Assembly: GCA_022839625.1 (NCBI GenBank)
Contig: JALHJL010000008.1
Coordinates: forward strand, 124,310-163,805
Reading direction: 5' to 3'
DNA length: 39,496 nucleotides
Source: Phycisphaerales bacterium
GTDB taxonomy: Bacteria > Planctomycetota > Phycisphaerae > UBA1845 > Fen-1342
The first letter of the stretch is position 1; each line of letters begins with the position of its first letter. Of the stretch, positions 36,831 to 39,496 are shown piece after piece. Below the pieces are notes generated by a model. That model had not been told where the DNA came from. It saw only the letters and a program-made list of their open reading frames with translations, and searched no databases. Made by a program: the position numbers and the translations under genes.

Positions 36831-37592
36831 ATGAGCAGTGTTTACAGGTTTTCTCAACTGGTCTGTGGCGTAGTAGTCGTCGTGGCAACTGCGAACTCCG
36901 CGGCCGCGCAGCCGCTAGTGGGATCGGGAAACAACCTCCCGGTCCCGCCGAACCCCGGGCCTCCTCCGTCGGAAGCCCCCGCGCTCACCCTGTCCGACCC
37001 GAACGATTTGAGTCTCGGGTTTTCGGGCGACTGGGGGCCACCGAACACCCCGCCCGTGTTCCCGGGCTGGACGGGCACGTTCCTGGCCTTCGGCCCAATC
37101 CCAAGCTCCAACCTCAACCCGCCCGGCCTCACGCGCTATAATGACTTCACCGGGCTGGGAGCGACTTGTCTGCCCAGCGGAACTTATTTCGTCATCAGTG
37201 ACGTTGATGGCGGTTCTTTCACCGCGGAGTCGCTTACATTGACCGCCTGGGATACGAGTGGCAATCCGATCACCCAGCCATGGTTGTCGGTCCCGCAGTG
37301 GGTGTGGGGAGGGTTGGGCGTCAGTGATCCCAACGCCATGCCGGGATGGAGCTTCACTAGCGGCGTGTATTACTTCACCGGCGCCACGGTCGATCCTGGC
37401 TACAACCCCAACGTAGCACTGGCCTTCGAGAGCCTGCTCGATATCGGCCGATTCACGGTAGACCGGCCGAATGAGTGGTGCAACTTCGGTTTGCGGGCCC
37501 CCATTCCCGAACCGACGTCCTTGGCACTGCTGTTGCTGGGCGGGCTCGCTATGTTCCGGTGCGGAGGTCGCCGCGACCATGCGCCAATCTGA
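36831..37592 (+). CDS. PEP-CTERM exported protein
   Basis: 253 aa; GAGGAG 8 nt upstream. Signal peptide about 1-27 (ANSAAAQP). Pro/Gly-rich segment, then NDLSLGFSGDWGPPNTPPVFPGWTG-like beta strands, SGTYFVISDVDGGSFTAESLTL, WDTSGNPIT, RFTVDRPNEWCNFGLRAP. PEP-CTERM tail: IPEPTSLALLLLGGLAMF, then an unusually long post-helix tail (RCGGRRDHAPI). The ~257-nt repeat copy 2 starts 39 nt after its stop. Confidence 0.87.
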   Translation: MSSVYRFSQLVCGVVVVVATANSAAAQPLVGSGNNLPVPPNPGPPPSEAPALTLSDPNDLSLGFSGDWGPPNTPPVFPGWTGTFLAFGPIPSSNLNPPGLTRYNDFTGLGATCLPSGTYFVISDVDGGSFTAESLTLTAWDTSGNPITQPWLSVPQWVWGGLGVSDPNAMPGWSFTSGVYYFTGATVDPGYNPNVALAFESLLDIGRFTVDRPNEWCNFGLRAPIPEPTSLALLLLGGLAMFRCGGRRDHAPI

Positions 37593-37630
37593 TCGCGTTG
37601 TCGAACCTGCAACCTTGGCGTGCCGCTGCA

Positions 37631-37888
37631 AACCGCCCGGTGTGCGTTAACCGGTCGGTCGGCTGCTAACGAGAGAAACGGAGAGCGCGGGGGCCGAAAG
37701 GGGCCCCCGAACCGCCCGCCGGCGTGGGAGCGGCCCGAAACGGCGCTCTCCGGCCGCCCGGCCAGCCCTGGCCGCATCCATAACCCATTGCGAATCCTCG
37801 CGTTAAAACGAGCAACCCCGGGCACTCTCTGGCCCGGGGTTTCGCGTTAACTCGGCGGTCGCCAGACTCGCGACCGAGCGTTGATCTC
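37631..37888 (+). repeat. ~258-nt hairpin-rich repeat, copy 2
   Basis: Gap-free alignment to 34529-34784 except 2 nt near the left edge. The C-G pair closing the GTTC loop in copy 1 is A-T in copy 2 (a compensatory change); G.U to G-C changes occur in two other helices. Sits just downstream of a PEP-CTERM gene. The flanking 37889-38009 shows nothing else. Confidence 0.75.
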
Positions 37889-38009
37889 CCCGAACGTAAC
37901 CCTAGCAGCAACTCTCAGTCGTCGAAGTGGCCGCGCTCTCCAGGTTGCTCCGGCTCCCGGGGGTGGTTCCCGCGTCTGATCGCGTCCGTCGAGCCCGTCC
38001 GAACCGCGA

Positions 38010-38087
38010 TCAGACCAAGGACTCCAGGTACGGCCGCATCACGTTCGCCACGCGGTCGATCTTCGCGTAGCGGTGAATCTCGTCCAT
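38010..38087 (-). pseudogene. 3' fragment of an unknown gene beside IS66 remnant
   Basis: Minus strand reads MDEIHRYAKIDRVANVMRPY and then LESLV before a TGA. It looks like a natural protein end, is joined upstream to IS66 DNA, and lacks its own ribosome site. Family not recognised. Confidence 0.3.
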
Positions 38088-38119
38088 CGTCGCTTTGCGC
38101 TGCCGCCCGCCGACAGGAC

Positions 38120-38790
38120 GTGACCGAAGAGCTGGAGGTCGTACCCGCCCGGTTCTTCGTGAACCGCTATGTGCGCTACAAGTACGCCTGGGCGCACGCC
38201 CGGCGGAAGTTCTTCGACGCCCAGGGCTCGCACGGCCCCGAAGCGCGGCGTGTGCTCACGCTGATCGGCCGGCTGTACTCCGTGGAGCGCCTCGGCCTTG
38301 AACCGGAGCGTTTGCTGGCTTGGCGACAGCGTCACTCGTGTCGCCGTCTCGCCCAACTGCGGGCTGAACTGGATCGGTTGTCGCTGATCGTCCTGCCGCG
38401 TAGTGCGCTGGGCGAAGCGCTGGGCTATACGCTCAACAACTGGACGGCGCTGACCCGCTACATCGAAGCGCCGTTCCTGGCGATCGACAACAATCACTCG
38501 GAGCGACAAATCAAGCAGTTGGTGATCGGTCGTAAAAACTGGATGTTCGCGGGCAGCGAAGCCGGCGCCGAGAGCGCGGCGGTCCTGTACAGCCTGGTCG
38601 TCTCCTGCAAACTGGCCGGGGTCGATCCCTTCGCTTACTTCCGCGACGTGCTGCTGCGCATCCACACCTCCACACCTACACCGCGATGTCGCCGGACGCG
38701 CGATCGCAGCGCATCGCCGAGCTGATCCCGCGCGAATGGAAGACCCGCTTCGGGCCCGCCACAGCTCTGCCAACGCAATCCGCAGCGTAA
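38120..38790 (+). pseudogene. IS66 transposase (TnpC) remnant with internal deletion and frameshift
   Basis: TEELEVVPARFFVNRYVRYKYA is typical IS66 TnpC, but it joins directly to AWAHARRKFFDA, skipping about 200 residues that include two of the three acidic DDE residues. The third (Glu in DNNHSERQIK) remains, followed by GRKNWMFAGSEAGAESAAV and DPFAYFRDVLLRI. An 8-bp tandem duplication (CCACACCT twice, 38662-38677) then breaks the frame; after it the normal end continues as HTYTAMSPDARSQRIAEL.. to the TAA at 38788-38790. Confidence 0.85.
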
Positions 38791-38870
38791 CCCCCCACCC
38801 AGCCCCAGCCCTCCGCCGTCAGCCACACGCCGTCAACCTGTCCTTGGTCGAGCGCTTACCCCGCACCAGC

Positions 38871-39142
38871 ACACGAAGGGATTCTCGCGCCAGGACACGA
38901 AGGGATTCTCGCATCAGGATGGGCTCCGGTGGGTGCGAGAAGGGATTCCCGCACCAGCACACGAAGGGATTCTCGCACCAGGACGCGAAGGGATTCTCGC
39001 ACCAGCACACGAAGGGATTCTCACACCAGGACGCGAAGGGATTCTCGCGCCAGGACACGAAGGGATTCTCGCATCAGGATGGGCTCCGGTGGGTGCGAGA
39101 AGGGATTCTCGCACCAGGACACGAAGGGATTCTCGCACCGGG
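38871..39142. repeat. 24-bp tandem repeat array
   Basis: Eight 24-bp units around the core CGAAGGGATTCTCGC, with two 40-bp units (38919-38958, 39079-39118). The set unit-unit-40mer at 38871 recurs exactly 160 bp later at 39031. Units encode an octapeptide such as HEGILAPG in one frame, and all frames stay open, so this is not evidence of coding. Confidence 0.9.
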
Positions 39143-39247
39143 GCGCTGTCCCGACCTGCGGAACTACGGACGTCCGGCGTAGTGCGGTGCAACGCCGGGC
39201 GAACACCGGTAATCACCCGGATTTGTCCATTCTTCACACATTTTCGC

Positions 39248-39276
39248 TTGACTTTGCCCCCCCCCCGTTGCATACT
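39248..39276 (+). promoter_or_regulatory. Promoter-like site with C10 spacer
   Basis: TTGACT (39248-39253), exactly 17 nt containing ten C (39257-39266), then CATACT (39271-39276). Same design as 4606-4636. Confidence 0.4.
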
Positions 39277-39496
39277 TGCGTTATCGGATGGCCTTGATGG
39301 CCGTTTGTCTTCCCTCGGCGGACCGTTGGGGCTCCGGATGCTGTCTGCGGGTGTTGTCTCGGGCGGGTAGTTGGATGTGCGCGTTCTTGCCCGTCCGTGC
39401 GGCCCCGTTGGTGGTGGTCGATGTGCCGTGGCGCCCGTAGCGTCCGGGCTCCGCACCGGACGTCGCGATAGGGCGCGCCGTCGTAGCGTCGGCCCC
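39277..39496 (+). other. Right-edge region downstream of poly-C site
   Basis: No gene could be supported; a TTG-initiated frame from 39371 is open to the edge but has no ribosome site or motif. Confidence 0.4.

Noticed and set aside
38871..39142. CRISPR array
   Set aside because: Units are contiguous with no unique spacers and the 24-bp unit is not palindromic; tandem repeat instead. No cas genes.
38929..39370. Repeat-protein ORFs over the 24-bp array
   Set aside because: All frames on both strands are open because the unit is a multiple of three; no ribosome site or conserved start.

Overview
High-GC bacterial DNA, most probably from an uncultured planctomycete (Planctomycetota, Phycisphaerae-like). 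The pointers are dockerin-like C-termini with GDLNCDGHIDFGD-type repeats, cysteine-rich GACC..C repeats, four PEP-CTERM exported proteins, a Bat (BatA/B/D/E-like) von Willebrand operon, a Kdo transferase implying LPS, and a tRNA gene without an encoded CCA. Lineage is inferred from gene content only; several homopolymers and gene lesions could be assembly errors.

Layout. (1) 1-7 kb, minus strand: two tandem copies of a two-gene module. Each has a secreted protein made of two subtilisin-propeptide (I9-like) repeats, followed about 50 bp later by a secreted S8 (subtilisin-like) protease with no propeptide of its own. A 12-bp poly-G tract lies between a -35-like and a -10-like box upstream of the second module. 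The downstream protease gene is broken by a frameshifting deletion and an amber codon in place of a conserved Trp. (2) 7.5-9.5 kb: a secreted beta-repeat protein with a dockerin-like tail. (3) 9.9-13.7 kb: comF, xseB, a coiled-coil/BRCT-like membrane protein and a lipoprotein. (4) 13.9-19 kb: DUF58-BatD-BatA-BatB-BatE-like operon with ATGA overlaps and no adjacent moxR. (5) 19-27 kb: a PEP-CTERM protein, a psd-pssA-larE cluster with a HAD phosphatase, NAD kinase, a LolA-like protein and the Kdo transferase. (6) 27-30 kb: lipoprotein, tRNA-Met, REP-like element and a five-domain ribosomal S1 protein. (7) 30-39.5 kb: an accessory region framed by decayed IS66 pieces, with three PEP-CTERM genes, an Rrf2 regulator divergent from one of them, two copies of a ~257-nt hairpin-rich repeat, a 65-bp dispersed repeat, a 24-bp tandem array and a second promoter-like site with a poly-C spacer.

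The most striking candidate system is the duplicated split protease/propeptide module with a possible phase-variable promoter. Second are the ~257-nt paired repeats with conserved hairpins and the Rrf2-controlled PEP-CTERM promoter.
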